Translations under genes and position numbers: made by a program
In this document: positions 34,364 through 44,154 of the stretch, in pieces
Layout: each line of letters starts with the position of its first letter
Numbering within the stretch: position 1 is the first letter of the stretch
Notes under the pieces: generated by a model
What the model saw: the letters and a program-made list of their open reading frames with translations, nothing else
Databases searched by the model: none
What the model was told of the DNA's origin: nothing
DNA from: JAJFKB01 sp965230515
GTDB lineage: Bacteria; Pseudomonadota; Gammaproteobacteria; Pseudomonadales; IMCC2047
Assembly: GCA_965230515.1 (NCBI GenBank)
Contig: OZ246007.1
Coordinates: 3,286,001 to 3,350,000 of the forward strand
DNA: 64,000 bases
Reading direction: 5' to 3'

Positions 34364-35575
34364 TTGTTTGATACGACTGAAATTCCTTACGGAAGTTATT
34401 GGTCAACGCCTTTTTGTAAATGGCAGGGTAGTTTCTCGTCTCTGAACAGTCTTGAGTTTGCCGCCTGGGTAGCAAAACGGGAGTTAGGCCGGAGGGAAAT
34501 TGATCCGGGACTTTTTGATCATGCTGTATTAGGGACTTCGGTACCGCAAAAACACTCTTTTTATGGAGTCCCTTGGCTTATGGGTATGCTCGGAGCAGGT
34601 CAGGTCACCGGTCCGACTATCGGACAGGCATGTGCTACTGGGGCACGAGTTGTTTTACAGGCTGCGCAGGAGATAGAGTCAGGGTTGTCAGATTGTTCTT
34701 TGGTGGTGACCGCAGATCGCTGTTCTAATGGACCGCATCTCTACTATCCAAATCCTTCTGGTCCTGGTGGTACTGGAGATCATGAAAACTGGGTTATGGA
34801 TAATTTTTCCTGCGATCCGCTTGGGCGTCATGCCATGCTGGATACTGCAGAAAATGTGGCAAAAAAGCATGGTATAAGTACGCAAGAACAGCATGATCTG
34901 GTGCTTTGCCGACAGGAGCAGTATACAAAGGCACTGGCGGACGATCATGCTTTTCAAAAACGCTTTATGACACTGCCTTTTGAGGTTCCGCGCAGTAACT
35001 ACAAAAAAGTACAAAGTACCATTAATGGTGATGAGGGTATCGTCATCTCTACAGCAGAGGGATTGGCCGTACTCAAACCGGTCAAGCCTGATGGTTCCGT
35101 GACGTTTGGTAGCCAGACCCATCCAGCCGATGGTAACGCGTCGCTGATTTTAACGTCTTCAGGAATGGCACAACAAATAAGTAGAGATCCATCTATTCGA
35201 ATTCGAATACGCGGTGTCGGCTCGTCGCGGGTTCAGTTGGCTTATATGCCGGAAGCGACTGTTCCGGCAGCACAAGCGGCACTGTCCCAGGCTGGTTTGA
35301 CGATTCAGCAGATTGATGTGATCAAGTCTCACAACCCTTTTGCGGTAAACGATATTCTGTTTGCGAGAGAAATGGGAGTCGATGTGACCCGCATGAATAA
35401 CTACGGTAGTTCGCTGGTTTGGGGGCATCCACAGGCGCCCACCGGATTGCGCTCCATCATCGAGATGATTGAAGAACTGGTGGTCAAAGGTGGAGGCTAT
35501 GGACTGTTTGAGGGGTGTGCCGCCGGTGATTCGGCCATGGCTCTGGTTATTGAGGTAGACAGCCGACAGCGGTGA
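34364..35575 (+). CDS. Thiolase family protein (acetyl-CoA acyltransferase)
   Basis: A 403-residue thiolase that would cleave 3-ketoacyl-CoA with CoA to release acetyl-CoA. The nucleophile cysteine is in IGQACATGARV; NNYGSSLVWGHPQAPTG supplies the histidine, and GLFEGCAAGDSAMAL the C-terminal cysteine. It starts at TTG 34364, behind AAGGGG at 8 bases; no in-frame ATG is available upstream. The dehydrogenase/hydratase fusion follows 25 bases later, so two or three beta-oxidation steps are encoded together. Confidence 0.88.
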   Translation: MFDTTEIPYGSYWSTPFCKWQGSFSSLNSLEFAAWVAKRELGRREIDPGLFDHAVLGTSVPQKHSFYGVPWLMGMLGAGQVTGPTIGQACATGARVVLQAAQEIESGLSDCSLVVTADRCSNGPHLYYPNPSGPGGTGDHENWVMDNFSCDPLGRHAMLDTAENVAKKHGISTQEQHDLVLCRQEQYTKALADDHAFQKRFMTLPFEVPRSNYKKVQSTINGDEGIVISTAEGLAVLKPVKPDGSVTFGSQTHPADGNASLILTSSGMAQQISRDPSIRIRIRGVGSSRVQLAYMPEATVPAAQAALSQAGLTIQQIDVIKSHNPFAVNDILFAREMGVDVTRMNNYGSSLVWGHPQAPTGLRSIIEMIEELVVKGGGYGLFEGCAAGDSAMALVIEVDSRQR

Positions 35576-35600
35576 AACCGGTTAAAAGACAAATAGGAAT

Positions 35601-37622
35601 ATGAGTATGTCGTCAGTTATGAAGAAAGAAATTTCCCGCGTTGGTGTGGTTGGCGCCGGAACCATGGGTGCGGCTATTGCCCAGCATTTTTTAATGAAGG
35701 GATTACCGGTAGTACTTCTGGATGTCAGTCAACAGGGACTGGATAAAGGGCTGCAGAACATTGATGATTCACTGCAGGAAGCGGTGGAACGCCGCATTTT
35801 ATCAGCACAGGACAAGTCCGACCTGCTGGGCCAGCTGGACCGCTCAACCCTCTATGAGGATCTGGGCGATTGTGATCTGGTGGTGGAAGCTGTGTTTGAG
35901 GATATGACGGTCAAACAGCAGGTATTTAAGGAGATCGAAACTTGTGTTGGCAGTGGTTGTATCATCGCTTCGAATACCTCCTCCTTTTCATTAACCCAGT
36001 TGGGTAGCGTGCTGCAGAATCAGAGTCGCTTTTTGGGTGTTCACTATTTCTATCACGCGGCTAAGAACAAATTAATTGAGATCATTCCGGGAGAGAACAC
36101 GGCACCGGAAAAAGTTGAACAGTTGGTTAATTTCTACTATGCAATCGATAAATCCCCCATTGTTGTGGCCGATGTGGATGGCTTTGCAGTCAACCGTTTT
36201 TTTGTGCCCTGGCTCAACGAAGCAACTCGTTTGCTAGAGGAAGGACTGGGGAGTATCGCGTTTATAGATCAGGTCGCTATGGAAGTATTTAACATTGGCA
36301 TGGGGCCATTTGCGCTGATGAATGCAACGGGTATTCCGATCGCGCTTCATTCTGCAAACACGCTTGCCAGCCAGTTTGGAGCGATGTACGCACCGTCCAA
36401 GAGTCTGATAGACCAGGTCGCCAACGGTGAAGAGTGGGACTGCCAGTCAACGGATAGTCCTCAAGATGACAGGGAGCAGGTTACCAATCGGTTATTGGCC
36501 ATGTCTCTTGGTGTGGCGGCTCAATTGGCCAGTGAAGGGGTAGCCAGTGTCACGGATACTGATTTGGGCGCGCGATTGGGGCTGCGCTGGCCTGAGGGGC
36601 CGTTTGAAATGATGAACCGTCTGGGCGTCGCTAAGGTGTCGGCAATGGTTGCTGATGCATTTGAGCCATGGCAACTGCCGCTACCAGCCATCTTTAATGA
36701 GATTGACCACAGTTCCGGCTTTGACGTGCAGCATGTCAAAGCCCATGTAAAGGGTAATGTCGGTATTATCGAATTCAACCGCCCCGACGCGATGAATGCA
36801 CTCAATCCCGCTGTGGTAGCTAATCTGGACCGTGTTTTCCGACAGTTGGATGAAAATCCAGCGCTGGACAAGATTATTCTGTTTGGTCGGGGAAAAGCAT
36901 TTGTTGCCGGAGCGGATATCAAGTTCTTTGTAGATAACATCGAACGTAAGGATTTGCAGGCGATCTACGATTTTACGGTGCGGGGGCAGGATCTGTTATC
37001 CCGAATCTCGGCATCCAGCAAACAGACAATTGCTTATCTGGATGGCCTGGCTTTGGGGGGTGGACTGGAGTTGGCGCTTGCCTGTGATCACCGCGTCGCA
37101 ACACAACGAACGGCTGTCGCTTTTCCCGAAACAGGTATTGGTATATACCCGGGTCTGGGTGGAACACAACGAACTACTCGGGTGATAGGAAAGGGGCTGG
37201 CCAAGTTTCTTGTGGCCACCGGGACTATGATCCACGCGGACAAGGCACTGGAGTACGGATTGGTTGATGATATCACCGGGCAGCTGACCAGCCTCGATGA
37301 AATTGCCAGTCTGCAGTCAGGCGACAAGCAGCAGCCGTCAGCAGATGTGCCGGAGCAGGGTTTTGCAGAATTCACCGGCCAGCTATCGGATTCGCTTTTC
37401 GAGGATATGCTGTATTCACGCTATGAAAAATTATTAAGAAGAAAAGCTCCCATTGCATTGGAAAAGGCGATGCAGTTGATTGAACGTGGTGCTGAAATGC
37501 CGCTGGACCAGGCACTGCAACTGGAGCTTGATGGCCTTTTTGAGATCTTTGCAACAAAGGATGCCTATGCCGGGTTGTCGGGAATTATCAAAGGTAAAGC
37601 GGCGGTTTTTTCCGGGGAATAG
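35601..37622 (+). CDS. 3-hydroxyacyl-CoA dehydrogenase/enoyl-CoA hydratase fusion
   Basis: A 673-residue bifunctional beta-oxidation enzyme. The N-terminal half is NAD-dependent 3-hydroxyacyl-CoA dehydrogenase (GVVGAGTMGAAIAQHFL, SNTSSFSLTQL, HYFYHAAKNKLIEIIPG). The C-terminal half (from about residue 375) is a crotonase (GVGKAFVAGADIKFF-type oxyanion loop, LDGLALGGGLELALACDHR, FPETGIGIYPGLGGTQR). Domain order is the reverse of FadB. The start may be ATG 35601 or 35607. It would convert enoyl-CoA to 3-ketoacyl-CoA for the thiolase upstream. Confidence 0.9.
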   Translation: MSMSSVMKKEISRVGVVGAGTMGAAIAQHFLMKGLPVVLLDVSQQGLDKGLQNIDDSLQEAVERRILSAQDKSDLLGQLDRSTLYEDLGDCDLVVEAVFEDMTVKQQVFKEIETCVGSGCIIASNTSSFSLTQLGSVLQNQSRFLGVHYFYHAAKNKLIEIIPGENTAPEKVEQLVNFYYAIDKSPIVVADVDGFAVNRFFVPWLNEATRLLEEGLGSIAFIDQVAMEVFNIGMGPFALMNATGIPIALHSANTLASQFGAMYAPSKSLIDQVANGEEWDCQSTDSPQDDREQVTNRLLAMSLGVAAQLASEGVASVTDTDLGARLGLRWPEGPFEMMNRLGVAKVSAMVADAFEPWQLPLPAIFNEIDHSSGFDVQHVKAHVKGNVGIIEFNRPDAMNALNPAVVANLDRVFRQLDENPALDKIILFGRGKAFVAGADIKFFVDNIERKDLQAIYDFTVRGQDLLSRISASSKQTIAYLDGLALGGGLELALACDHRVATQRTAVAFPETGIGIYPGLGGTQRTTRVIGKGLAKFLVATGTMIHADKALEYGLVDDITGQLTSLDEIASLQSGDKQQPSADVPEQGFAEFTGQLSDSLFEDMLYSRYEKLLRRKAPIALEKAMQLIERGAEMPLDQALQLELDGLFEIFATKDAYAGLSGIIKGKAAVFSGE

Positions 37623-37671
37623 CTACCACCGATCCGTACAAGCGATCAAAATAAAAATGAGATAACGCGCT

Positions 37672-39030
37672 ATGGCCACTAAACGATCACATGGAGAGGT
37701 TCATCCGGGATACAACTGGGGTCCTTTTACGGCGAGAATTCCGCTTATCCATACCCGTATCGAGTGGCCAGAGTTGCTTCAGGGCAGTTTTATAACCACC
37801 TCAATCGGTTTTGCACTGGTACCTATTCTACAGGCGTCGTTCGGGCTTACTTTTAACGAAGCACTGGCGCTTTGTTTTCTGCATGCGGTGTTGATCTACT
37901 GCTCACCCATACTTTTTGGAGAGCCATTTAGTCCTGGTTGGACGACACCGGCTTTACCTTTTGTGTTGGCGTACAGTTTATCAAGCTACCAGGATTACGA
38001 TGAGCGGTTTCAGGCCATGACAGCCATGTCGATCGATTTTGCACTGCTGGTGGGATTTCTTGGTATCACCGGATTGGGCAAGCGCTTTATTAACCTGATA
38101 CCACTCAGTGTGAAAGCGGGCGTCTTGCTGGGTGCAAGTCTGGCGGCATTGAATAGAATTTTTGTTGTGGATTGGCAGTCCTATCTGGCGCAACCGGTGG
38201 CAATGACCTTTGCGCTGGGTCTATGTGTGATCATCGCCTTTTCAAATCCGTTTTCCCGAATCTGTACGCGTTATCGTTGGTTGGCGGCAGTCGCCTCTTT
38301 TGGCCTGTTGCCGGCGCTGATTGTCGCCGCGTTTGCAGGATGGCTGGCAGGAGAGTTGCAATTTGATCTGCAATGGGGACTGACCGGGTTGCCATTCGTC
38401 AGCTTATGGCAAAAAGTTTCGCCGTTCTATATTGGCTGGCCTGCGCTGGAGATGTTTATCGACGGCTTGCCGATAGTCATTATCGCCTATATTGCTACCT
38501 TTGGAGATCTGATTACCGGATCCGAGCTGACCAAAGAGGCAGCCCAGCACCGGCCGGACGAATCGGTCCAGATAAACAACAATCGTTCACATCTCGCGCT
38601 GGCCATACGTAATTTGCTGATGTCAATCAGTTCACCATTCTTCTCTACACAGGGTTTTCTGTGGACGGGCACACAGGTCATCATTCTTAAAAGATGGCGA
38701 GAAGGTCGGGAAAAAATGGATTCTATTTATAGCGGTATTTCATCTTTTTACCTGTTGGGTTTTCCGGTTTTCTTTTTTGTACTGCCGGCGATCACTCTAT
38801 TAACACCGTTGATGAAAATCGCCCTGGCATTAACACTGATGCTGACCGCTTTCGGGTGTGCCAGCATTGCCATCCGCCTGGTGAATAAACCGATTCAGAT
38901 GGCCGTTGCGTTTATCACGGCATTTGCGTTAGCGACCTTTGAGATGCCTTGGGTGGGAATATTTGTGGGTCTTGCCAGCGCCCTGTTGTTGATTGGTTGG
39001 GAAGATATCGTGACAGAAGAGGGGGCTTAA
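37672..39030 (+). CDS. NCS2-like (xanthine/uracil permease type) transporter
   Basis: A 452-residue inner-membrane protein with about 12-14 helices. The overall pattern (GEPFSPGWTTPALPFVLAYS, MFIDGLPIVIIAYIATFGDLITG, NLLMSISSPFFSTQG) fits the xanthine/uracil/ascorbate permease superfamily, distantly. It follows the beta-oxidation fusion in the same direction after 49 bases, so the substrate is probably the organic acid that the operon degrades, not a nucleobase; that is inference. Confidence 0.65.
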   Translation: MATKRSHGEVHPGYNWGPFTARIPLIHTRIEWPELLQGSFITTSIGFALVPILQASFGLTFNEALALCFLHAVLIYCSPILFGEPFSPGWTTPALPFVLAYSLSSYQDYDERFQAMTAMSIDFALLVGFLGITGLGKRFINLIPLSVKAGVLLGASLAALNRIFVVDWQSYLAQPVAMTFALGLCVIIAFSNPFSRICTRYRWLAAVASFGLLPALIVAAFAGWLAGELQFDLQWGLTGLPFVSLWQKVSPFYIGWPALEMFIDGLPIVIIAYIATFGDLITGSELTKEAAQHRPDESVQINNNRSHLALAIRNLLMSISSPFFSTQGFLWTGTQVIILKRWREGREKMDSIYSGISSFYLLGFPVFFFVLPAITLLTPLMKIALALTLMLTAFGCASIAIRLVNKPIQMAVAFITAFALATFEMPWVGIFVGLASALLLIGWEDIVTEEGA

Positions 39031-39050
39031 TACACATGATGTTTTTTGGA

Positions 39051-39500
39051 TCAGCGGTATATTTTAGGCAGAATCCGATTGAGTGTAGCCACTTCTGTTT
39101 TAGACAGATTTTTGGCAAGTGCAGGGCCAAATTCGGTTGCCAGTGTCTGCCTGATTTCATCGGTAAATTGCTGGCCTTTTTCGGTCAGGTAAAGTTGTTT
39201 TTGCCGACGATCGCCGGTTCCTGTAGTGATTTTGAGAAAACCTCGCTGACGCAGGTCTTCGGTAAGTACAGCGATCAGAGGACGTTTTACCTCTATGGCG
39301 CTGGCGATTGCGGAAGGGGTGATGCCGATGTTTTGTTCGGTAAGCACCAAAATTGAGTATTGCTGGCTCTTTAGCGAATATTTTTTGCCGACAATGGAGG
39401 TGAATATTCGAAGGTAGGCGGTATAAGTACGCCGAATTTGAAACCCCAGATGTTCGGGCAGATCACCGTAATTGATATCGTCGGTTGTTGTTTTTTTCAT
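39051..39500 (-). CDS. MarR-family transcriptional regulator
   Basis: A 149-residue winged-helix regulator (SLKSQQYSILVLTEQNIGITPSAIASAIEVKRPLIAVLTEDL, then the wing GDRRQKQLYLTEKGQQF). MarR proteins of this kind repress hydroxycinnamate and other aromatic acid genes until a CoA-thioester or phenolic ligand binds. It is divergent from the TonB receptor gene. The frame stays open to 39557 with a GTG start, but the conserved part fits a start at ATG 39500; neither has a strong ribosome site. Confidence 0.85.
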   Translation of the reverse strand: MKKTTTDDINYGDLPEHLGFQIRRTYTAYLRIFTSIVGKKYSLKSQQYSILVLTEQNIGITPSAIASAIEVKRPLIAVLTEDLRQRGFLKITTGTGDRRQKQLYLTEKGQQFTDEIRQTLATEFGPALAKNLSKTEVATLNRILPKIYR

Positions 39501-39557
39501 TATCTGGATCAGTCTCGAACCTGGCATGTTGGAATTAGGGAAGCCCGGCAGTATCAC

Positions 39558-39838
39558 CAGGATAGAAGTGTGCTACTGACAGAAGTCCGGCAAGTATATG
39601 TCAAGCCAGATTAAAACACGAGAGGGTTGCGGGCGTCTGTTTGGATTCGATTTAGGGATGAAGATGGTATTTTAAAGGATATATCAAGTTAATAAACATA
39701 ATTAAGTAGTTTGGCTGGATCAGCAGGTAACCGGCCAGGAGAGCATCACTGCTATGGACAGTGTAGTGAAAAAGAATCGGGATGAAGAGCCACCTTCGTC
39801 ACGAGTATCGTAAACCATAATATGTGGGAGAGGAAAAT
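39558..39838. promoter_or_regulatory. Divergent marR/TonB-receptor control region
   Basis: A 281-base divergent intergenic region. An AT-rich partial dyad TTAAT-aaacata-ATTAA at 39689-39705 includes AATAAACA, the same 8-mer as the right arm of the inverted repeat before the thiolase gene. This is a possible operator for the MarR protein. No -10/-35 pair is convincing. Confidence 0.4.
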
Positions 39839-42142
39839 ATGAGCAATAACAATCAGAGATTTAAACAGAGTGCGATGGTACTGGCCATAGGGCAAGTCTG
39901 TTTATCAGGGTTGATCGTGTCAGGGGGAGCCTATGCAGAAACAAAAGGTTTTTCTATAGAAGAGGTTGTCGTAACCGCGCGAAAAAGAGCGGAGAATCTT
40001 CAGGATACACCGGTTGCAATAACAGCGATGACGACTGAGGCGTTGGAGCGGCGCATGATTGTAGGGACCGATCAGCTTGATCAGGTTTCACCCAACCTGC
40101 AGTTTGCCACCTATGGCCCGTTGACAGGAAACAGTGCCGCGTCCCAGGTTTTTATTCGTGGTATCGGGCAAACAGATGCTACGTCCTCCGTTGACCCGGG
40201 AGTGGGGCTGTATATCGATGAAGTCTATATCGGACAATCGGTCGGTGGTGCCATGGATTTTCGGGATATTGCCAATGTACAGATATTAAGAGGTCCGCAG
40301 GGGACATTGTTTGGCCGAAATACCATTGGCGGTGCAGTACTGTTGACGACCAATCAGCCTGGCGATGAGCTGGGTGGATCTGTAAAACTCGGGTTGGGAG
40401 AGGATGATCTGCTAGAGTTTTCCGGAGCTATTGATCTGCCAATTTCAGATACCCTCAAATCGCGTTTTACCTACGGTACACGCAAGCGAGACGGCTATGT
40501 GTTCAGGGATGATGGAACGGATCTGGGCGATGAAGACACCTATACCGTCACAGGAAAACTGCTCTGGGAGGTATCCGATAATGTCGATTTGACACTTAAA
40601 CTGGATTACTCGGAAGAGGATGAAAACGGTGTACCACTGGTGTTTGCAGGTATGAATGAAAATGCAGCTTTTCCGGCAGCGCTCAGTGCTGCAGCCGGTT
40701 GTCCGGGCGCTACTTTTCCTCCGCCATCGGTGCCGACAGGAATCGTTGATACTCGGTGCGCGAATGACGTCACCTGGGATCGGGGGCCCTTTGAAAATGC
40801 AGGAACAGTTGAGCTTGGCAGTACCGTAGAAAACTGGGGTGCGGCGTTAATAGCCAACTGGGAGATTAACGATCATTGGTCGCTCAAATCCATTACTTCC
40901 TATCGCGAGCTGGACTGGACAGGGAAACGTGATGCCGATAATACCGGTTTTGTTATCTTGCACACTGATATGGTAAGCGAAGGCGAGCAGCTCAGTCAGG
41001 AACTGCAGCTCAACTACTCTGCAGATAAGCTCAATGGTGTCGTTGGCTTGTTTTATTATGAAGATGAATATGATGAAACGCTATTTGTGGACTATACCCC
41101 ACCGCCATTTGCGGGGGCTCCCTTCTTTGTTGATGTTACGAATAATGCTCGAATAGATAATGAAAACTGGGCTATTTTTGGCCAGTTTACCTATGACATC
41201 AGTGAGCAGCTTAGTCTCTCGCTCGGAGCGCGTTATACCGATGAAACGAAAGCGGTGAAGCTCAATGCCTTTCAGGAGGTCGGAGCGATCGGCTTCTTTC
41301 AGCGATTTGTTACCCAGGAAGAGCGTGAGTTGGATTTTACCGATGCTTCGGTTTCTGCGACTGTACAGTATCGATGGTCCGACGCTTTCATGACCTACTT
41401 CAGTTATTCAGAAGGATTCAAGAGTGGTGGCTGGAACCCGCTTTATAACGCGGTACAGCTTAACCTTGAACCGACAGCGTTTAATGAGGAGTCAGCTGAA
41501 ACCCTCGAACTGGGCTTTAAGGCCGATATCTCTGATTCACTGCGAATCAATGGTGCCATTTTCTCGACCGACTATACGGATCTGCAGTTTACCTTCCGTG
41601 TCGGTATTGTGCCGCTATTGTTTAACGCAGGAGAGGCGTCAATCGACGGTGCTGAACTGGAGTTTACCTATACACCCAATGATAATCTGATCATTGAAGG
41701 CAGTTTAGGCTATCTGGATGCTTCGGTAGATTCGGTGTCCAATATTACCAGTGATGCCGGCGCGGTAACTGCTGTCGTTAAAGCAGGAAACTCGCTCCCT
41801 TATACGCCTGACTTGACGGCCAATATCGGAATTGGTTATGCATTTAATCTAAGCCAGATGCGCATCACCCCTCGTCTGGATTATTCCTATACAGATGAAC
41901 AGTTTTTTGATGCGGGAAATACTCGGGAGATTGCGCAAAGTGATGCTGAGGGGCTGTTGAATTTTTCAGTCACGATGGAGGGTGTCAGTGATCAATGGAA
42001 GCTAATATTGGGTGTCACCAATTTAACGGATGAAACCTACCCCGTTGCCGGAAACTCTTCATTAACGACAGCAACCGGATATGCCGAGATCGCCTATCTC
42101 AGACCGCAAACCTGGTTTGCCAACCTGCAGTACAAATTCTAG
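39839..42142 (+). CDS. TonB-dependent outer-membrane receptor
   Basis: A 767-residue TonB-dependent receptor. The signal peptide ends near GGAYAE; the TonB box-like IEEVVVTARKRAENLQDTP is next, then the plug (VFIRGIGQTDATSSVDPGVG, ILRGPQGTLFGRNTIGGAV) and a 22-strand barrel ending in RPQTWFANLQYKF. Sequence style is that of receptors in aromatic- or sterol-using bacteria, not siderophore receptors. ATG 39839 follows GAGAGGAAAAT; GTG 39824 is less likely. It lies between marR and the acyl-CoA synthetase, so it probably imports the substrate of this cluster. Confidence 0.92.
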   Translation: MSNNNQRFKQSAMVLAIGQVCLSGLIVSGGAYAETKGFSIEEVVVTARKRAENLQDTPVAITAMTTEALERRMIVGTDQLDQVSPNLQFATYGPLTGNSAASQVFIRGIGQTDATSSVDPGVGLYIDEVYIGQSVGGAMDFRDIANVQILRGPQGTLFGRNTIGGAVLLTTNQPGDELGGSVKLGLGEDDLLEFSGAIDLPISDTLKSRFTYGTRKRDGYVFRDDGTDLGDEDTYTVTGKLLWEVSDNVDLTLKLDYSEEDENGVPLVFAGMNENAAFPAALSAAAGCPGATFPPPSVPTGIVDTRCANDVTWDRGPFENAGTVELGSTVENWGAALIANWEINDHWSLKSITSYRELDWTGKRDADNTGFVILHTDMVSEGEQLSQELQLNYSADKLNGVVGLFYYEDEYDETLFVDYTPPPFAGAPFFVDVTNNARIDNENWAIFGQFTYDISEQLSLSLGARYTDETKAVKLNAFQEVGAIGFFQRFVTQEERELDFTDASVSATVQYRWSDAFMTYFSYSEGFKSGGWNPLYNAVQLNLEPTAFNEESAETLELGFKADISDSLRINGAIFSTDYTDLQFTFRVGIVPLLFNAGEASIDGAELEFTYTPNDNLIIEGSLGYLDASVDSVSNITSDAGAVTAVVKAGNSLPYTPDLTANIGIGYAFNLSQMRITPRLDYSYTDEQFFDAGNTREIAQSDAEGLLNFSVTMEGVSDQWKLILGVTNLTDETYPVAGNSSLTTATGYAEIAYLRPQTWFANLQYKF

Positions 42143-42152
42143 GGAGTGGCTG

Positions 42153-42182
42153 CAGCGTGCTATCGTGACGGATGGCACGCTG
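42153..42182 (+). terminator. Stem-loop after TonB receptor gene
   Basis: CAGCGTGC and GCACGCTG form a perfect 8-base stem with a 14-base loop, 10 bases after the receptor stop. There is no following U-run, so it may act as a transcript-end stabiliser rather than a classic terminator. Confidence 0.45.
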
Positions 42183-42283
42183 TGAGTGCTGAGTATTAAA
42201 AAGGTTTCATCTATAAGCTTGAAAACCCGGTGGATTCAATAGGGTATAATGGCTTGGCTAATCATTTCTAATAGGAAAAGAGG

Positions 42284-44122
42284 ATGCATTCTGAATCAAC
42301 AGAACAACTTTTCTTAACGCCTGATATTCAAATGATCCGGAAGGAGAATGGCACCTGCTATTTAAACTCCAATCATTCACTTGGGCCAATACCCGGTTCG
42401 ATTATTGAGTATCTGCAATATTGGGCGGAACAGAGGCCTGAAATTACTTTTCTGGCGGAGCGAAGCAGCGCAAATTCGAATCAGTGGGAGCGCATCAGCT
42501 ATGGAGAAATTTACCGCCAGGCATGCCAGCTTGCAGATGCGCTGAAAGGGACATCACTATCACCGGAGCGGCCGTTAATGTTGCTCAGCGGCAACAGTAT
42601 TGCGTTCGCCAGAATAATGTTTGCGTGTATGTTGCTGGAAGTCCCTGTGGTGCCTGTATCGCCTTCCTACTCACTGTTATCCAGGGACTTCAGCAAGGTT
42701 AAGTACATTCATAACCTGATTAAACCGGGAATGGTGTTCGCGGAAAGTGAGAAATTATTTCAGCCTGTACTTGAGATGATCTCAGAAATGGGTGCCGATA
42801 TTATCACGGCAGACTCTGAAATATCAGCGATTACCAGGTTAAATATAAGCCAGCTGCTAAAAGACGCTGAAGTTAAGCCAGTCAATCAGGGTAAAAGTAA
42901 TTTGCAACCCGACACAGTGGCTAAAATACTGTTTACATCCGGTTCGACCGGCATGCCGAAAGGCGTTATCAATACTCATCGAATGTTAACCAGCAACCAG
43001 GAAGCGATCGCAAAAATATGGCCTTTTATTGAGCAGCCGGGGCAGATATTTCTGGACTGGCTACCCTGGCACCATACTTTTGGCGGCAACCACAACTTTA
43101 ATATGGTATTACGTTGTGGCGGGACCCTTTACATAGATGCTGGAAAACCAACACCGGACGGCATAAAACAGACACTGCATAATCTGCTTGATGTCTCTCC
43201 CACCCTCTATTTCAATGTAGCCGCTGGCTATGAACTGCTGGTGGCGAATTTGGAGCAAAATTCCGCTCTGGCGCAGAGTTTTTTTAAAAACCTGAGGCTG
43301 CTGTTTTTTGCGGCGGCGGCACTACCACGTTCAACATGGCGTCGATTGCAGGCTCTCATTGACAAGTATGCCGGCAGGGAAATTCCGATCACCAGTAGCT
43401 GGGGTGCTACAGAAACTTCTCCGCTTTGTACTTCCGTTTATTTTAATAACAGTATTGCCAGCAATATTGGTCTGCCGGTGCCCGGCACCGCTGTCAAACT
43501 TGCGCCGGTTGGTGATCTCACTGAGTTACGTGTCAAGGGACCCAATATTATGCCGGGTTATTGGCAGGATGAAGCCAAGACCGCTGAAGTTTTTGATGAA
43601 GAGGGTTACTTCTGCAGTGGTGATGCGGTTGAATTGATTGATCCCGACAACCCGGTCGCTGGATTAATGTTTAAAGGCCGGGTCAGTGAAAATTTCAAAC
43701 TGTTGACCGGTACCTGGGTCAATGTTGGCGAGTTGCGTGTTGCATTGGTGGAGGCACTCTCGCCGCTCGCAGTGGATCTGGTAATTTGTGGTCATAATGA
43801 AGCGTATCTGTCGGTGTTGGTTTTCCCCAATATTGCCGAATGCCAGCGATTCTCGGAACAGGCGATGAACCTCGATCAGCAGTCTGAAACAGCGCTGTAT
43901 GATGAAATCAGGCGAAGGCTGTTGGCTTATAATGCTGAAAATCAGGGATCGTCGAAGCGAATCAGGAAAGCCATGCTGCTGACGTCTCCTCCCTCAATTG
44001 ATGATAATGAAATTACCGATAAGGGCTATATCAATCAGCGTGGCGTTTTGTCAAATCGCCAACAAGAGGTTGATGCGCTATACGCCGACGGGGAGAATCA
44101 GCGTGTCATAGATATTGGCTGA
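42284..44122 (+). CDS. Acyl-CoA ligase, feruloyl-CoA synthase-like
   Basis: A 612-residue AMP-forming ligase. The AMP/P-loop motif is FTSGSTGMPKGV; SWGATETSP and the GYFCSGDAVEL loop complete the adenylation domain, and the catalytic-lysine region near the C-terminus is present (GSSKRIRKAML). The opening (SNHSLGPIPGSIIEYLQYWAEQRPEITFLAER) and LDWLPWHHTFGGNHNFNM resemble feruloyl-CoA synthases. It would activate the substrate acid for the enzymes at 34364-37622. A -10-like TATAAT lies 34 bases upstream of the ATG, but no matching -35 is seen. Confidence 0.85.
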   Translation: MHSESTEQLFLTPDIQMIRKENGTCYLNSNHSLGPIPGSIIEYLQYWAEQRPEITFLAERSSANSNQWERISYGEIYRQACQLADALKGTSLSPERPLMLLSGNSIAFARIMFACMLLEVPVVPVSPSYSLLSRDFSKVKYIHNLIKPGMVFAESEKLFQPVLEMISEMGADIITADSEISAITRLNISQLLKDAEVKPVNQGKSNLQPDTVAKILFTSGSTGMPKGVINTHRMLTSNQEAIAKIWPFIEQPGQIFLDWLPWHHTFGGNHNFNMVLRCGGTLYIDAGKPTPDGIKQTLHNLLDVSPTLYFNVAAGYELLVANLEQNSALAQSFFKNLRLLFFAAAALPRSTWRRLQALIDKYAGREIPITSSWGATETSPLCTSVYFNNSIASNIGLPVPGTAVKLAPVGDLTELRVKGPNIMPGYWQDEAKTAEVFDEEGYFCSGDAVELIDPDNPVAGLMFKGRVSENFKLLTGTWVNVGELRVALVEALSPLAVDLVICGHNEAYLSVLVFPNIAECQRFSEQAMNLDQQSETALYDEIRRRLLAYNAENQGSSKRIRKAMLLTSPPSIDDNEITDKGYINQRGVLSNRQQEVDALYADGENQRVIDIG

Positions 44123-44143
44123 GCCCTTTCGTTGGGCCCAGCC
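44117..44143. terminator. Bidirectional stem-loop between convergent genes
   Basis: GGCTG-A-GCCC, a 7-base loop, GGGC-C-CAGCC: nine paired bases with one mismatch, spanning the ligase stop codon. It lies between the convergent ligase and nap-like genes and may terminate both. No long U-run follows on either strand. Confidence 0.5.
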
Positions 44144-44154
44144 AAGTGGTTTGA

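Noticed and set aside
39501..39557. Longer N-terminus for the MarR protein
   Set aside because: The extra residues are proline-rich, lack MarR similarity and the GTG start has no clear ribosome site; kept as an alternative only.
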